NCBI GenBank assembly: GCA_022495005.1 | Contig: JAGYXB010000056.1 | Span: 1 to 64,000, forward strand | Direction: 5' to 3' | DNA: 64,000 nucleotides | Source of the DNA: Rhyacophila brunnea | Taxonomy: Eukaryota; Arthropoda; Insecta; Trichoptera; Rhyacophilidae | Part shown: positions 22,975 through 33,944 of the stretch, in pieces | How positions within the stretch are numbered: position 1 is the first letter of the stretch | How the letters are laid out: each line of letters starts with the position of its first letter | Translations under genes and position numbers: made by a program | The notes under the pieces: generated by a model | The model's database searches: none | Told to the model about the DNA's origin: nothing | The model's input: only the letters and a program-made list of their open reading frames with translations

Positions 22975-23398
22975 TATATAGGCTCGAGCCAAGTGAGGTT
23001 GTTGGGCTCCGAAGCACCCAGGTGGTAAAAATCAGGAGGCGGAAAAATAGCCGATTAAAAAATATATTATTAATCATAATAATTATGTACCACTGAAAGG
23101 CAACTTTACTAATAGATGCATCATTTTTTATAGAAAAATACTGGAAAGAATTCTCTTAAAATCTCAATAGAATAGTTATTCCTTACATAATACTGCTATT
23201 TTTCTGATAGGTTTATTCCATGTAATAGGCATACTAAAAACAATACGATTGTGGAGCAATTTTCCTTTATGTTATGAAATAATAAATTGTTGTTACAAAT
23301 TAAATATTTCGTTTTATGTTTCTTTATAATACGTAAGTGGAGGGGGGCGGCAATTTCGGGTTAGCACCCGGACAGCAATCAGCCTTGGCGCGGCCCTG
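22975..23398. mobile_element. hAT-like MITE with degenerate ends
   Basis: Flanked by ATTACATA (22967-22974) and ATTACAGA (23399-23406), 7 of 8 matching. The right end reverse-complemented is CAGGGCCGCGCCAAGGCTGA and the left TATAGGCTCGAGCCAAGTGA, so the inverted repeats are recognisable but eroded. GC-rich ends enclose a 300-bp AT-rich core with no coding. Confidence 0.72.
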
Positions 23399-23649
23399 AT
23401 TACAGACGAATTGATGCATTTAATTGTTATTTTCATAGCAACGAATCTTATTCGAATAGTGCTGCATGACTTGTTGATATTAAAGTAGGTACTTCACTAT
23501 TCTTGTAGCGTTAAAAAACTATTGTAAAACGCGTCAATCCTATGTATCCTTCCTAATTTAATTTTTCAAATAATTTTGCAAGGTACGTATGCTTTTCGAA
23601 TAGTAATCATTTAAATTATTTACAGAGTGGAAACATTATGTTTCTTTGA

Positions 23650-24510
23650 AATTGAGCGGAGCTCGGAGCAGGAGCACGGAGCAGTGGAGCAATGGGGTTT
23701 TACCCGGAGCACCAAAAATGTGTAGTGCTCCACTGCTCCGTATGTTTTTTTTTATTAAGTAGGTACTATTAAATTTTCGTCCTAAAATACGATGAAAATA
23801 TTATATTTGACACTTTGCAACACTGGAATTATTTGAAATACCTACAGGAATACTGCCGAGTGATAAATTATCTCACTTTTTGACAGAAGAGGCAGATAAT
23901 AAAAAACGATTTGCTGCCGGGAATTTTGTTTAATAGAATTAATAATGAAAATTATGAATAATAAATAAACCTTATTTTAAAACTACTAAATTATAATAGG
24001 TACCTAATATTTTTTTCACCCGGAGCAGAGCTGACCCTAGAGCGGTGCTGGGGTAAGTACATGGCCCCCACATCCTGAAGCGGGCCCCCAGGCTAGGATC
24101 TTTGGCGGGCCCCCCAACCTATCTCTAAGGATAAAGGCAGTGTGACGCTCTACAGTAGCGTTTTCCAAATGGTGTACGCAGTAAAATTAATATGTATATT
24201 TAGTGTTTTTTTGTATATTTTAATACTTACATCCATTTGAATTAATATGGAGTTGTCGAGTATCCACACACAATTAAACATTGTACAGAAATCGTGTAAA
24301 ATATTATTGATGGAGAATAGTGCCGCAGGTGACTTTTTTTACTATTAGAGCAAATTTGTGATAAGTATGTGTTTATCTCACTTATCTGCTTAACTCGCCA
24401 CGCCGGGCCCCCAGGCTAGAGCCCTGTCAGCCCCCACCCCTTGTGGGGCCCATGGGTAAGTATTAGGTCCCGGAGCGGAGCAACTCAAAAAGGCTCCGCT
24501 CCAACCTCTG
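23650..24510. mobile_element. Family C element (GGAGC-rich), split by family B
   Basis: The left end is rich in GGAGC units (GAGCGGAGCTCGGAGCAGGA) and the right end is the complement of CAGAGGTTGGAGCGGAGCC. Its paralogue at 56417-56864 is colinear and uninterrupted, sharing ATTAAATTTTCGTCCTAAA, GACACTTTGCA and GACGATTTGCTGCCGG-type segments. The family B copy at 24060-24454 sits inside the right GGAGC-rich zone. Non-coding; ends starting CAGAG suggest hAT, but no target duplication is visible here. Confidence 0.85.
24060..24454 (-). mobile_element. Family B hAT-like MITE, copy 2, nested in family C
   Basis: A 395-bp element with an exact 8-bp duplication GGTAAGTA (24052-24059, 24455-24462). 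Ends are CATGGCCCCCACATCCTGAA and (complement) CATGGGCCCCACAAGGGGTG. In the family C paralogue the site reads GGAGGTAAGTATTAGGTCCC (about 56793-56812) with one GGTAAGTA, which is the empty site. Confidence 0.97.
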
Positions 24511-25770
24511 ATTTAAATACCTATTTAAAATAATGTATGTAGCATGATGTTATATTATATAACTAGGTAAAGGGTTAATACTGTGGAGAATATAACATGA
24601 CTCAAACCTATATTATGTAAAGGTTAATGGTACCTATTATTATCCAAAAATCGATTCAATGTTTAAAACACGTTATCTTCGTTATCGAAAAGGTAAAGAG
24701 GGTAATAATAATATCTAACCTGCAGCATCAGGTGTATCGGTGGCGAGACGTGTGGAACTGTCTGCTGGCCCCGCCCCCAAGGTATGAACCATGGCATCCT
24801 GTCTCTTCAACTCTTCGGATTAAAAACTGATACACATTCCTTCCTCTGAACACTTATTCGAAATATCCACTCCCAATAACACAGCACTTTGTTTTATTTT
24901 TATGCAACGTAACGAAAGTTACACTGTAACAATAATAACTATTGTAAGTTTCAAAATATAACGTAAACTCGTAAACAATTGTCACTTAGTATGATTGTCT
25001 ATAAAACACATTAGTAAGGTTCTTATTAGTTTAAATTGTCTTTGGTATAGAATAATTATTAATTATTATTGGTTTCATTAAGGATTTGATTAGTTTTTTT
25101 TATCACTCTTCAACCGGAAATGCTATAAAACTCTATTGAAACAAATCAGTAAGTTTTTTTTTATAAAAGCCTTTGATGCAGTCATTCAATACAATACATT
25201 TAATTCGTCTTTGGTATAATAATGTACAATAATTCCTTATTATCAATTTGTTATTCGATCGTTTCACTTTGATACTATTAATTGTAATCCACTGACAATT
25301 AATGTTTCATTTCATTTAATTACTTATTGTTGAATTGGTTAAATTTTACTTATTTATTATTATCATATTGTCATATCCAACTATTCTCTGTTTAATGTAT
25401 GTTCATTATTTATAAAATGTAGTTATATATTATAGTAAAAATTAATTACACACTTTAAACTATTTTTAAATGTAAACGAATTAATGCAACTAAGAAATTA
25501 GAATTACATTCAAACAAAGTATTGTAGAGCTTCTTAGGTAGATTTATATTCATTTCATTGAATTTAGAAAAAATAGAATTTTTGTTTTTAAACTGTCACT
25601 CACAAGTTTTACAAAAAATATTTTATTAACTTTCTTACACTATAATGTTAATGTTTTTTTTCTATCAAACTACGGTATAAAAGTTTAATAATCCATCACT
25701 GAAATGGTTTATTAATAACAATTAATCATAGAAACTTTTCCAAATATTTTTAAAACATCGATACAATATT
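24511..25770. other. No gene seen
   Basis: Mostly very AT-rich. The phrase TCTTTGGTATA recurs near 25040 and 25210 in similar context, perhaps an old duplication. No gene. Confidence 0.5.
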
Positions 25771-25779
25771 TTGTTTGCC

Positions 25780-25990
25780 GCCAGAATAGAGCGCGTCAAC
25801 GCACACACGACCGCGAACGTCAACAGTCCCGAAGCAACTGTTTTACTGTTTTAGTCGTGTCGTTTCATTTTCATTCTTCGCCGGGTCTGTCTTCCTCCAC
25901 CGCGCTGTGGGATACTCTACGATAGCGGGTACTTTGCCCGGAGAAGACCCCTTGGGCCCCCCGGCACGGGGGTCTAGCCCTGGATTCAGT
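25780..25990. other. CpG- and GC-rich island, function unknown
   Basis: About 210 bp rich in CG dinucleotides (GAGCGCGTCAACG, CACGACCGCGAACGTC, CCACCGCGCTG, GATAGCGGGTACTTTGCCCGG) in a long AT-rich tract. No ORF or tRNA/rRNA motif was seen. It could be a decayed transposon end (GGATTCAGTGGCGGAAC follows at about 25982), or a 5' untranslated exon or promoter of a gene outside the window. Confidence 0.4.
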
Positions 25991-26667
25991 GGCGGAACAT
26001 CGTCTATTGTTATTCCATTAACATGTGTCCGGTAACTACTAAGTAACTTTACTAAAACATTCTCTTACGGAAGAAAATTCGCCGAAACCTGATGGCCGAT
26101 TCACGAATGACAGAAAACCACTTTGCCAAAATGGCAGTGTGTACGATTTTTTATAATATGATATATATTTTAAAACATTGTAGTTTTTAGTTTAAATTTT
26201 AAATAGTGATATCATCGTAACAATACATCAGTGACACGTCTGAACCAATATAATATTATTGTAATGCGTGATTGATTGAACAAAGCAGAGCCGGTTAGGT
26301 TTTTGGTTGAAATGCATGCATTTTTAGCAAGACCGCCCGCTTGTGAAAGCGATAAAATAAGCAGCGCTTCTGAATTCTTATACCTGAGAGGTCAGTTGTC
26401 CTTAGATCATAATAATAACGCGAACAAGTTTCCGTAACAAAAATGTTATTTCCCCAGGTTTGTTTTTTTTCGCGACAATAGAGCGTGTTGTAACCTCGAG
26501 CCCCTTTCCATAAGTTAAAAATCAAATCCATAACCATCTATATTTATCATATATGTACATAATTGTGGTTTGTTAAGTATGTAAATTAGTACCGAAATCA
26601 ATGTGTTTGGTCGGATTCGATCTTAAATGAAATACCAATTATCAATTACCTACCGCTCGAATCAAAA

Positions 26668-26860
26668 CCATGTCCTGCCCTCCAGCCTGTCGCTCTACCA
26701 TCTCCGTTGAGACAGTCCAACCACCGGAGTCTGGGCCTGCCAATCGACCCTTCAACGATCGGATCTGGTGTCCAGGATCCCCTTGGTAGTTGAGCACTGT
26801 CCATTCTTGCTACATGGCCTGCCCATTGGAGCCTGCAGAGTTTAACGAATGCAGAGATAC
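26668..26860 (-). pseudogene. LINE 3'-end ORF fragment
   Basis: Minus-strand translation gives FVKLCRLQWAGHVARMDSAQ, then EGSIGRPRLRWLDCLNGDGR. WAGHVARM and GRPRLRWLD are the tail motifs of insect non-LTR retrotransposon ORFs, related to but different from the RTE tails at 4.1 and 31 kb. Upstream and downstream coding is lost. Confidence 0.75.
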
Positions 26861-27107
26861 ATTCTTATTGGAAGAGGTTGTCGAGTTCAAGATTATGTGT
26901 AATTTTATTACATTCAATAATAACATTAATTTGATACTTACTTACGAGCACCTACTTTTGAATCATTCACAATTATAAATTTAAATATTATATACGATAA
27001 CTAGCTGACCCGGCAAACGTTGTTCTGCCATATACATTATTTCTAGTGAATATTTTGGTTGTTAAATAAAAAATAACGAATGTATCGTAAGTGTGTGGGG
27101 ATGGGAT

Positions 27108-27698
27108 CTATGACAGAAAGAGGAATGGAGCGCTGTAGACGATGACCGCCGATAAAAACAAAAAAACACCAACCATTAATTTTCTCAATTCAAAATGAGT
27201 AATGATGTTCATAATAAATGAATTACCTGTGACAGGATCTCGTTGTTTAATGTTTGTGCAATATCCGTCTTGTCCCTTCCAGAAAATTAGCGGATGTCGG
27301 AGAGCGTCGTATAAACGGTGTGTGTCAGCGATGAACTCAAGATTATTGTTTCTTCTTCGAATCACGATTTCTCGCGTCGATGTGCGGTCGCCAACCATGA
27401 TTCCAGCAATGTCGTCAACAACAGGCGCATTGAATCGACGCACGTGCTTTCCAGCTGGAGCTTTATCAGGATTGATGACAATAGCGTGATTGTCACTTTG
27501 CAATTCGTGCATGTGTGCTTTGAAGAATTTCAATAATTCATTGTGCTCATTCAATATAGCGTCCAGTTCGCCGACGATGCGCCTGGCATTAGGTTTGAGG
27601 TTATTGTAGCCGCAACGTGCATCCACACGATTGATGTCCTCACCGCCCATGAAGTAGATTTGTAAAAATTTATGTGGTTCGTTTGGAATTGGCAGCAA
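27108..27698 (-). pseudogene. Helitron transposase, N-terminal helicase-like domain relic
   Basis: The 196-codon minus-strand ORF contains LQIYFMGGEDINRVDARCGY, LNEHNELLKFFKAHMHELQS, NHAIVINPDKAPAGKHVRRF, NAPVVDDIAGIMVGD and RLYDALRHPLIFWKGQDGYC, the conserved order of the Helitron-like N domain that precedes Rep. After NPVTGNSF (about residue 160) the family resemblance stops and the last 35 residues are unrelated hydrophobic sequence, marking the internal deletion point near 27220. It is in the same frame as 27783-28016 but separated by stops. Confidence 0.92.
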
Positions 27699-27782
27699 TG
27701 AGCCTACTTTGTGGTATACTTAGCCTTTGATTTTGGACGTAGAATGGGATTGTTGACCATTTGCCGCAGTATTGTGAACTAT

Positions 27783-28016
27783 TTATGTTGCTCCGAACGA
27801 AGTCATTTGGAAGCATGAATTGAATGTGCGAATGGACTTCAGGAACAGGTTTGAATCTGGAACCGTGCCGATGAGCAAGCCGTTCAATGGTTCTGGTGGT
27901 ATCTCAATTTCTGGTAGTTGCACTTTTCCTGATGCGCAACACATCCCGGCTGACTCATGTTTGAATTTGAGCGCATGACAATGGGGACATTCTTTGTCCA
28001 TAGTACCAATCAGCAC
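27783..28016 (-). pseudogene. Helitron transposase, cysteine-rich N-terminal segment
   Basis: Reads MDKECPHCHALKFKHESAGM then CCASGKVQLPEIEIPPEPLN and ends FNSCFQMTSFGA. The pattern CxxCxxxxFxxE...CC..GKVxLP..xxPP and the closing NSCFQMTSFGA are typical of Helitron polyproteins between the basic N-terminus and the helicase-like N domain. It is fragmented: a frame change separates it from 28010-28345 and stops separate it from 27108-27698. Confidence 0.9.
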
Positions 28017-28345
28017 TTTCGGATGAGCGGAATAGTCAATATCTGGCTCGTACTCGAATGCGAGTCGAAGAAATGAAGCGGATGTAAATGCTCGATGTAC
28101 TTGTTGGCGAACCGGCGCTCTTGGCTCCGTTCCAATTGTCGTTGTTGACTTCGTACAGCTCGTGCCTCTTGTGATTGAGATGCACGCAATTGCGACATGC
28201 TCACACGCACGTTTTTGTTATCTTGTTGGATTTGTTCGCCTGTTCTTTTTGCTCTACTATTTCGCATGTTTGTTGCTTTATTCGTTCGACGGCCCAAATG
28301 GCCCCCCTTGCGTCTTGCTGGCATTGTGCACTGTAATACACGCAC
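28010..28345 (-). pseudogene. Helitron transposase, basic N-terminus
   Basis: The 111-codon minus-strand ORF starts MRVLQCTMPARRKGGHLGRR (the natural start is probably the internal MPARR) and is rich in Arg/Gln/Ala (SQSQEARAVRSQQRQLERSQ), as in the N-terminus of insect Helitron proteins. It continues into HLHPLHFFDSHSSTSQ in a new frame relative to the next piece, so a frameshift lies near 28010-28090. Overlapping ORFs 28162-28359 (+) and 28201-28659 (-) are shadows. Confidence 0.75.
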
Positions 28346-28976
28346 ACAAAAATAGATAAATTAAAATAAATCGTACAAAATTTTGCACTCACTGCGTTGT
28401 GATATGCCGAATGAATTGTCAAAATGTGAAAATGAGCGACGCTTCTCTTGAATTCTTCTCGGACGTAGCGCCATCTGTCATTCAACAACATAAATAATTT
28501 CGTTCTGTTTGAAATACGGACGACGGTTAAATTTGTTAATACAAAAATAATAAAATCGCGATTTAAAAATAGGAGGGCGGGGTTAGGAGGGTAAAAATTT
28601 GTTGTTATAGGTATTTTTTGATGCCAAATAATAAAAAAAATACAAAAAAAAATTGTCAAAAAAATAAAAGAAATTTTTTCTGGATAGAGATACCCTAATC
28701 ACTTAGCGGTATAAAATATACTTGTTGACCTATTCTCATACCTAAAAAATATTCATAAAAAAAATCATAAAAATCGGTCGAGCCATTTCGGATGAGTGCG
28801 ACCACAAACACCGTGACACGAGATTTTTATATATATAGAGATATATTCTAATTTATTATTTACCACCACCTACCCACCAATTTTGTTCTGACTTTCCGTT
28901 GTATTCCGGTTGGTATTATTACGTGTTTTAAATGTTTTATTTATACATGAATTTGATCTCAATGCCATAAGGCCAT

Positions 28977-29050
28977 CGGTTTCCGATACAATATCTCGCG
29001 GTGAACTGTGATGCGGCCAACTTCATACGTACAAATTTCCGGACACGAAT
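28977..29050 (+). repeat. Repeat family F, copy 3
   Basis: CGGTTTCCGATACAATATCT, CGGTGAACTGTGATGCGGCC and CATACGTACAAATTTCCGGA match the copies at 14638 and 39208. A GGCCATC word precedes it, like the family's left arm. Confidence 0.75.
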
Positions 29051-29239
29051 AACTGATTGTCAATATAAAAAGGCCAATTTATAATGGCATTTTAAAAAAA
29101 ATCGTCGTCATATTGAGGACGTGAAGATGCCTTCACATAGTTTTTGTTGTCCATATTATTTAGCTTGGTTTTTGTATTATGATTATAATTAAATTAATTT
29201 TCTTTTATGTTAGTTCTCCATGCTTTTCTCTCATATTGA

Positions 29240-29460
29240 ACTATTTATTGACTTAAGTCAACTCAGTAAACACGGTCAAAGCTCACTTGAGAGCGTGGTG
29301 ACCTCAGTCTTGGGTATCTGCGTCTAAGACATGACCAGGCGTAAAAAAACGGATGATTATTCACACCAAACGTAGGTCCTCGTAATACGCTCGATTAAGA
29401 CCGAGTGTGGTGCGGGGTGGATTGGTTTGAGGGGCCTATGATTGTGTTGTCAATTTAAAA
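29240..29460 (+). repeat. Repeat R3, copy 1
   Basis: GACATGACCAGGCGTAAA, CAAACGTAGG, CGCTCGATTAAGACCGAGTG and GTGGTGCGGGGTGGATTGGT recur as their reverse complement at 33945-34070. The CG-rich core may be the end of an unidentified transposon. Confidence 0.75.
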
Positions 29461-30146
29461 ATACCTCTTTTCATATTATATAATATTTTGTTACGTCACT
29501 GGGGCGCATCTCTCTGGACTCATACCTGGCATATTAGTACTTCCCATTCCAGGGGTGCACGCAGTCTTGTACGAGAAAGTTAAAACATCACGAAAAAGGT
29601 TTCGCCCGTGAGGGCCGAATGACTGATGATTGTCTCCACCCTCTACCCCACCCCCAATTATTGCTTATTATTGGAGCGCGCTCGGGCTTTGCGAGATTTC
29701 TATCGGAGTATTTTGACACGTAACTGAGAGGCTATTTATTTTAATTTAATAATACGACTTGAAAAGGACTCATTTTGGGCTGGAAATTGGAACAAAATGG
29801 CTATCCTTCTGATGTAACTCGGGAATATAAATTGTTTTGCCGCTGAAGAATTTATTTACATAATTATATTTATTATTAAAACAAAGAATTTGTTACGATG
29901 CCGACAATATTCAATTAATTTGAATAAGATTAGCCATTTTGTTGTTAGTGATTATTATTATGAAAAATTTTAAGCAGTGGCCTGGTGGCAAACAGAGAGT
30001 CTTGCTAACACTGAGAGTCATCAGGGGAGATCGGAAGATAATTATAGATATACCATCATAAATAATCCAGTGTTCAAACTTAGAACTAAGTTCATCACAG
30101 TATAAAAAAGTATTGAATTATAATATTATGTCAAATGTTAGCATGT
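29460..30146. other. No gene seen
   Basis: A GC-richer patch at about 29500-29700 (TGGGGCGCATCTCTCTGGAC) has no recognisable identity. Confidence 0.5.
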
Positions 30147-30739
30147 GGCGCCCCCACTCTACAACGACAACTTATGCCAGCGCTCCATTGGCGAGCCAAA
30201 AGTCCGAGGACAATAAATCGTCCGATTTGTCTATGCTCTGCTACTGATCAACGAACGAATAAAAAAGTCGATCTGTCAAAAGTGAAAAGTTATGATTCTC
30301 GTAATGTCTTCCGATAATCCTATAATTTTGTGTTATTTATATGTAGACTTGCATAAAATAATATAGCAGTGAAAACAACACAAGTTTTACGATTTATTTT
30401 ATGAATTTCATAAATACAAATAAAAAAATTAATTGTAAATCTCTCATTTTATAATGTGTAAATTAACAAATTAATCAATGAAAATGTTTAAAACAATTAC
30501 AGATTTTTTCCGGTCCGAATGATTGCGTATTAATGACAAATCGAATTCGCATAGTGATCGACTGACGAAGTCTGGCAAAAATATCAAACATGTTTGAAAT
30601 CCAGCGAGCCTGGTCTGCGGATTAAAAAGTCTGCAGATCTGGGGTGCTCCACGCGAAAAAAAAGTCCGAAGACTGTAAATCGTCTGACTTGCGTGCCAAT
30701 GGAGCGCTGGCATTATACTGGTGGAGCTCAGCGCGCCTA
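30147..30739. mobile_element. Inverted-repeat element with subterminal palindromes
   Basis: ATGCCAGCGCTCCATTGGC (30174-30192) has an exact 19-bp complement at 30695-30713, and a weaker match extends outwards to about 30147 and 30739. Just inside each arm is a near-palindromic motif, AGTCCGAGGACAATAAATCG / AGTCCGAAGACTGTAAATCG, in the same direct orientation. No transposase or target duplication was found, so the superfamily is open. Confidence 0.75.
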
Positions 30740-31069
30740 AATGAATGTATATAGGAATGTATTTATAAAACAAAATACATCGCTATTAGCTCCAAAGGGC
30801 CCGTTAGGCTTAAACACATACAGCCTCAGGTTACGTGATAGTATGAGACTGGGTTTCACATTGTTTGTATATGTTTTTACAATACGTGTGTTGTATGCGT
30901 GAAATGTTATAAATAACTTGGAGTTTTTTTTATTATATTACTCTATTATATAGTGTTATATGCTGGTTACGTATTTAGTTTCACATACGTGTCGGTCTAG
31001 TTATGCAAGCAGGCAATCATACAGACCGTCTATTTTTGTAGAACATAAAATAACGAAGTTATTATTTCA

Positions 31070-31320
31070 TCATCATCAGCCGGGGTCAATCCACTACTTG
31101 ATGAAGGCCTCCCCAAGCTTCTTCCAAACTCTCTCGGTACTGTGTCGTTTGCTGCCACGTATTTCCGCCGAACTTTACCAGTTCGTCAATCCAGCGGCTT
31201 TTAGGGCCACCCTGTGGCCATTTCGTGCCCCTTGGGTACCACTGGATGACGGCATTTGTCCAGCGGCCGTCCTTTCGGCGAGCAATGTGCCCCTCGTTTC
31301 TCTTTTACCTCATATTATAC
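31070..31320 (-). pseudogene. RTE-type LINE C-terminal relic, copy 3
   Basis: Minus-strand translation gives GHIARRKDGRWTNAVIQWYP, KWPQGGPKSRWIDELVKFGG and TWQQTTQY, followed by ESLEEAWGGLHQVVD and a stop. A GATGATGATGA tail lies at 31068-31080 on the complement. This is the same tail domain as at 4.1 kb. Only the last about 80 codons remain. The 123-codon plus-strand ORF at 30960-31331 is its antisense shadow. Confidence 0.85.
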
Positions 31321-31489
31321 TAGGTAAATGAATCGCAAAAATTAAAAAGGAAAACCATAAACCATATGTGGACAGTACAGTGATTGTACAAAACACTACG
31401 TGTTACACATGGCGTTTCTTTATTAGCTATCGCATATACCTAGTATATGATGTATATTATATTAAGTTATTATTTAAATACGTTTAAAT

Positions 31490-31531
31490 GCATTTTAATT
31501 AAAAATAATCACCCACTATGGAGTATTCGCT
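31490..31531 (+). repeat. Solo end of family D
   Basis: CACTATGGAGTATTCGCTACTG matches the right end of the family D copies (TAATATGGAGTTGTCGCCACTG at 21078, TAGTATGGAGTCTTCGCCCCTG at 55522). Upstream similarity is weak and no left end was found. Confidence 0.6.
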
Positions 31532-31534
31532 ACT

Positions 31535-32465
31535 GATATGAATTTTGTTTTGTTCATGTAACCATAATGACTTTACACTATCTTTTCCCAAGCGACGACT
31601 TTTCAAAATTAGTATTTTTTTAAACGAAATTTAAAAAAATAAATACAACCAATCGTAAGCTGATATCTTTAATAAAATTTTAAGTAAGCTACATAGAAAA
31701 TTATACCATCATAAATATTATCATAATTAATTATTTTCGCTCTTGTTGGAGGGCCATTGTAATATAATGATAACACAATACATAGGTAAGTACTTACCTA
31801 CTTTATTTTTTCAGCTGAAAATTTTCTTACTGTAAAATAACAGAAGGGTATAATGGCATTCGTTTGGTGTACCGTTTGAGACAGTGTTCTTAAACCACTG
31901 TGAAAATTTTCTTAAGTTTTCCTAAGTTGCAAACATAATCTAAGGTTGCAAAGAGTAATAATAACATAAAAATCCATACACCATGACAGTTATTCGTTGT
32001 ATCAGTTTAGCACGACAATCAATCAGAAAACTAATCGTTCCCACCTTTCGAGTATCGACAGTGATTGCTTCGTTTATGTCGCTCCCGCACAATCATGCCG
32101 TGTCCTGGTCGACCCGTGTTGGCCGTAGTTATGTTATAATTGTAAGGAACGGCACGTCTAATTATATAATGTCAATGTTTGGTGAGCCGTGGCAATAATT
32201 TTATAGAGGATCAAGTGTGCCGTTTTAGAAATAAGGTTAAAAATACTGCTTTAAGGGGAGAGGCATGCCAGCAGAGAACCTAGCGCAAAAAAACGAAGCT
32301 TGCAATTTGAGTTTTTTTTTGATAATTTACAATTTCAACTGTATAAATTAATAAATATGTATCTGAAAACATCATAAAGATTTTTTTTTTAATTCAAAGA
32401 TAAACTTACAATTTTTATTATGGTCATATTTATTAGATATTAAATTTAGTTTATTAAGTTTTCAA
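31535..32465. other. No gene seen
   Basis: The 71-codon ORF at 31983-32198 shows no domain. No repeat identified. Confidence 0.5.
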
Positions 32466-32469
32466 TTTT

Positions 32470-32570
32470 TGACCGTTTAGATTTTTGACTAATTCATCGT
32501 TTTAATATTTTTTTATGTCTTTTTTAAAAAACATCGATTTTTATATACTTAACTTGAAATCCTTTTTATT
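32470..32570 (+). repeat. Inverted match to 18785-18890
   Basis: TTTTTGACTAATTCATCGTT through TTTAAAAAACATCGATTTTT and GAAATCCTTTTTATTTATA is the reverse complement of the 18.8 kb segment. Confidence 0.75.
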
Positions 32571-32574
32571 TATA

Positions 32575-33485
32575 TCAAATCGAGTTTCAATATTTGGACC
32601 ATACCTAAAATAAATTACCCCGCGAGTACACGTGGACGACTCAATTAGGTCACTTGTACCTGGAGAACGCACGAGTCAAATAGCGCCATCTGGACAAGGC
32701 CTTAATTCAACATGTTCCTATTTTATGACGTTTTGATCCCATTAAATATTTTGAAAATATCTTTTTATTTTATTACTTATTGATTGAATCGTACAATGGC
32801 GTCAACAATTAATACATTGTCAAATTAATATTCAGTGGCGTACCCAAACTTTACACCCATAAATGTATTAAAACAGGAACCGGAAAGTTTATGGATAATA
32901 AACTTTTCAAATGAACAGAACAGTAATGCCCAGTAACAAATTTGTATTTTGCATACGATTTGCATGTATTTCAAACTTATAGTTTCACTAGGTAGGTGTT
33001 GCCATCGATTTAATTTAATAATAGGACTAGCACGCCATAATTAACTATGTTGACAGATTATTAGTTGCCAAGCAATTGTATAATTAGTTGCGGATTTTTA
33101 TTGCTACCATCGATTTTTATTCATATATGATTAATATTCATTAGTCATTACTCATTGCACAAAGTCATGCAATTTATTCACTTGCTTATTTATGTATTAA
33201 TCGTGATTTATTGCGACTGACTTGTCAGTATTTATCTCGTGCACGTTATTATTTTGTTTTACGCGAAATTAATATGAGAATTTGTCATATTATAATCATA
33301 TAACAAATAATATTTATGTATTAAAGTATGAAATCGTAATCATAATCACTTATTTTGGAATTATCGCCTGAATTCAATGACATTATTAATGAACGACGCA
33401 CTCAATACAGTAGCTAGCAAGTAAATTCGCGCATTTGCATGTATAGGTAGACGTCACGCAATTTCCATTACGCGATATCACGCAT
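32575..33485. other. No gene seen
   Basis: Contains an isolated CAGTGGCGTACCCAAACTTT at 32835, resembling a hAT end, with no partner found. Confidence 0.5.
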
Positions 33486-33486
33486 C

Positions 33487-33690
33487 GGGAATTTATAGCA
33501 ATATGACCTGTATTGTAATGGCGTTAGAGCAGTTTTTCTAATGTCAATGTTCATTTGAGCGAAAGCGAGCCGAACCATTCGGCAGACCCAACAAAAAGTA
33601 TCAGGAATTTATAGCATTATCACCTTTATTGTAATGGCGTTAGAACAGATTATGCCATTCGGCAGACCCGACAATGAAGTGAGTGTCATT
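33487..33690 (+). repeat. Imperfect tandem duplication, two units
   Basis: GGGAATTTATAGCAATATGA, then TATTGTAATGGCGTTAGAGCAG, then CATTCGGCAGACCCAACAA recurs as GGAATTTATAGCATTATCAC, TATTGTAATGGCGTTAGAACAG, CATTCGGCAGACCCGACAA. The first unit has about 40 extra bases (TTTTTCTAATGTCAATGTTC and onwards) before CATTCGG. Confidence 0.85.
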
Positions 33691-33944
33691 TTTTTTCCCA
33701 GATGATTCGTCCATATTAATGTCATTGTCTGAATCACACGCGATGGTATGAATCCGTATATTCCCAGCAGTTGGCGGGAGCCGATTGTTAAAATTTTGAC
33801 ACATGGCTAATCCAGTTGATTGTAGTATGAAAACAAGTGATTTGGTATTACATTCATTTACTTTTTAACGCAAAGTTAATATCCTTTTAAAACAAAAATC
33901 AAATTCAGTGCAATACTACTTATTGGGTATGTTTAGAGTTTAGA

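Larger units (their letters stand above)
27001..28841 (-). mobile_element. Helitron deletion derivative with both termini
   Basis: Read on the minus strand, the element begins TCTCTATATATATAAAAATC (28841 downward) and ends GCCGGGTCAGCTAG at 27001, with flanking A and T (28842, 27000). This fits the Helitron rule A^TC...CTAG^T with no target duplication. A GC-rich hairpin (GGCAAAC / GTTcTGCC, 27012-27029) lies 11 bp from the CTAG end, as expected. At 1,841 bp it holds only N-terminal coding relics and lacks the Rep (HUH) and helicase domains. Confidence 0.93.

Noticed and set aside
24230..24265. Family D end inside family B (TTAATATGGAGTTGTCGAGTATCC)
   Set aside because: The likeness is about 18 bp, ends before the CCACTG terminus, and fits the family B consensus.
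28201..28659. 152-codon minus-strand ORF
   Set aside because: Overlaps the Helitron N-terminal frame in another frame and is Phe/Ile-rich without a domain.
30960..31331. 123-codon plus-strand ORF
   Set aside because: Antisense shadow of the RTE C-terminal relic on the minus strand.
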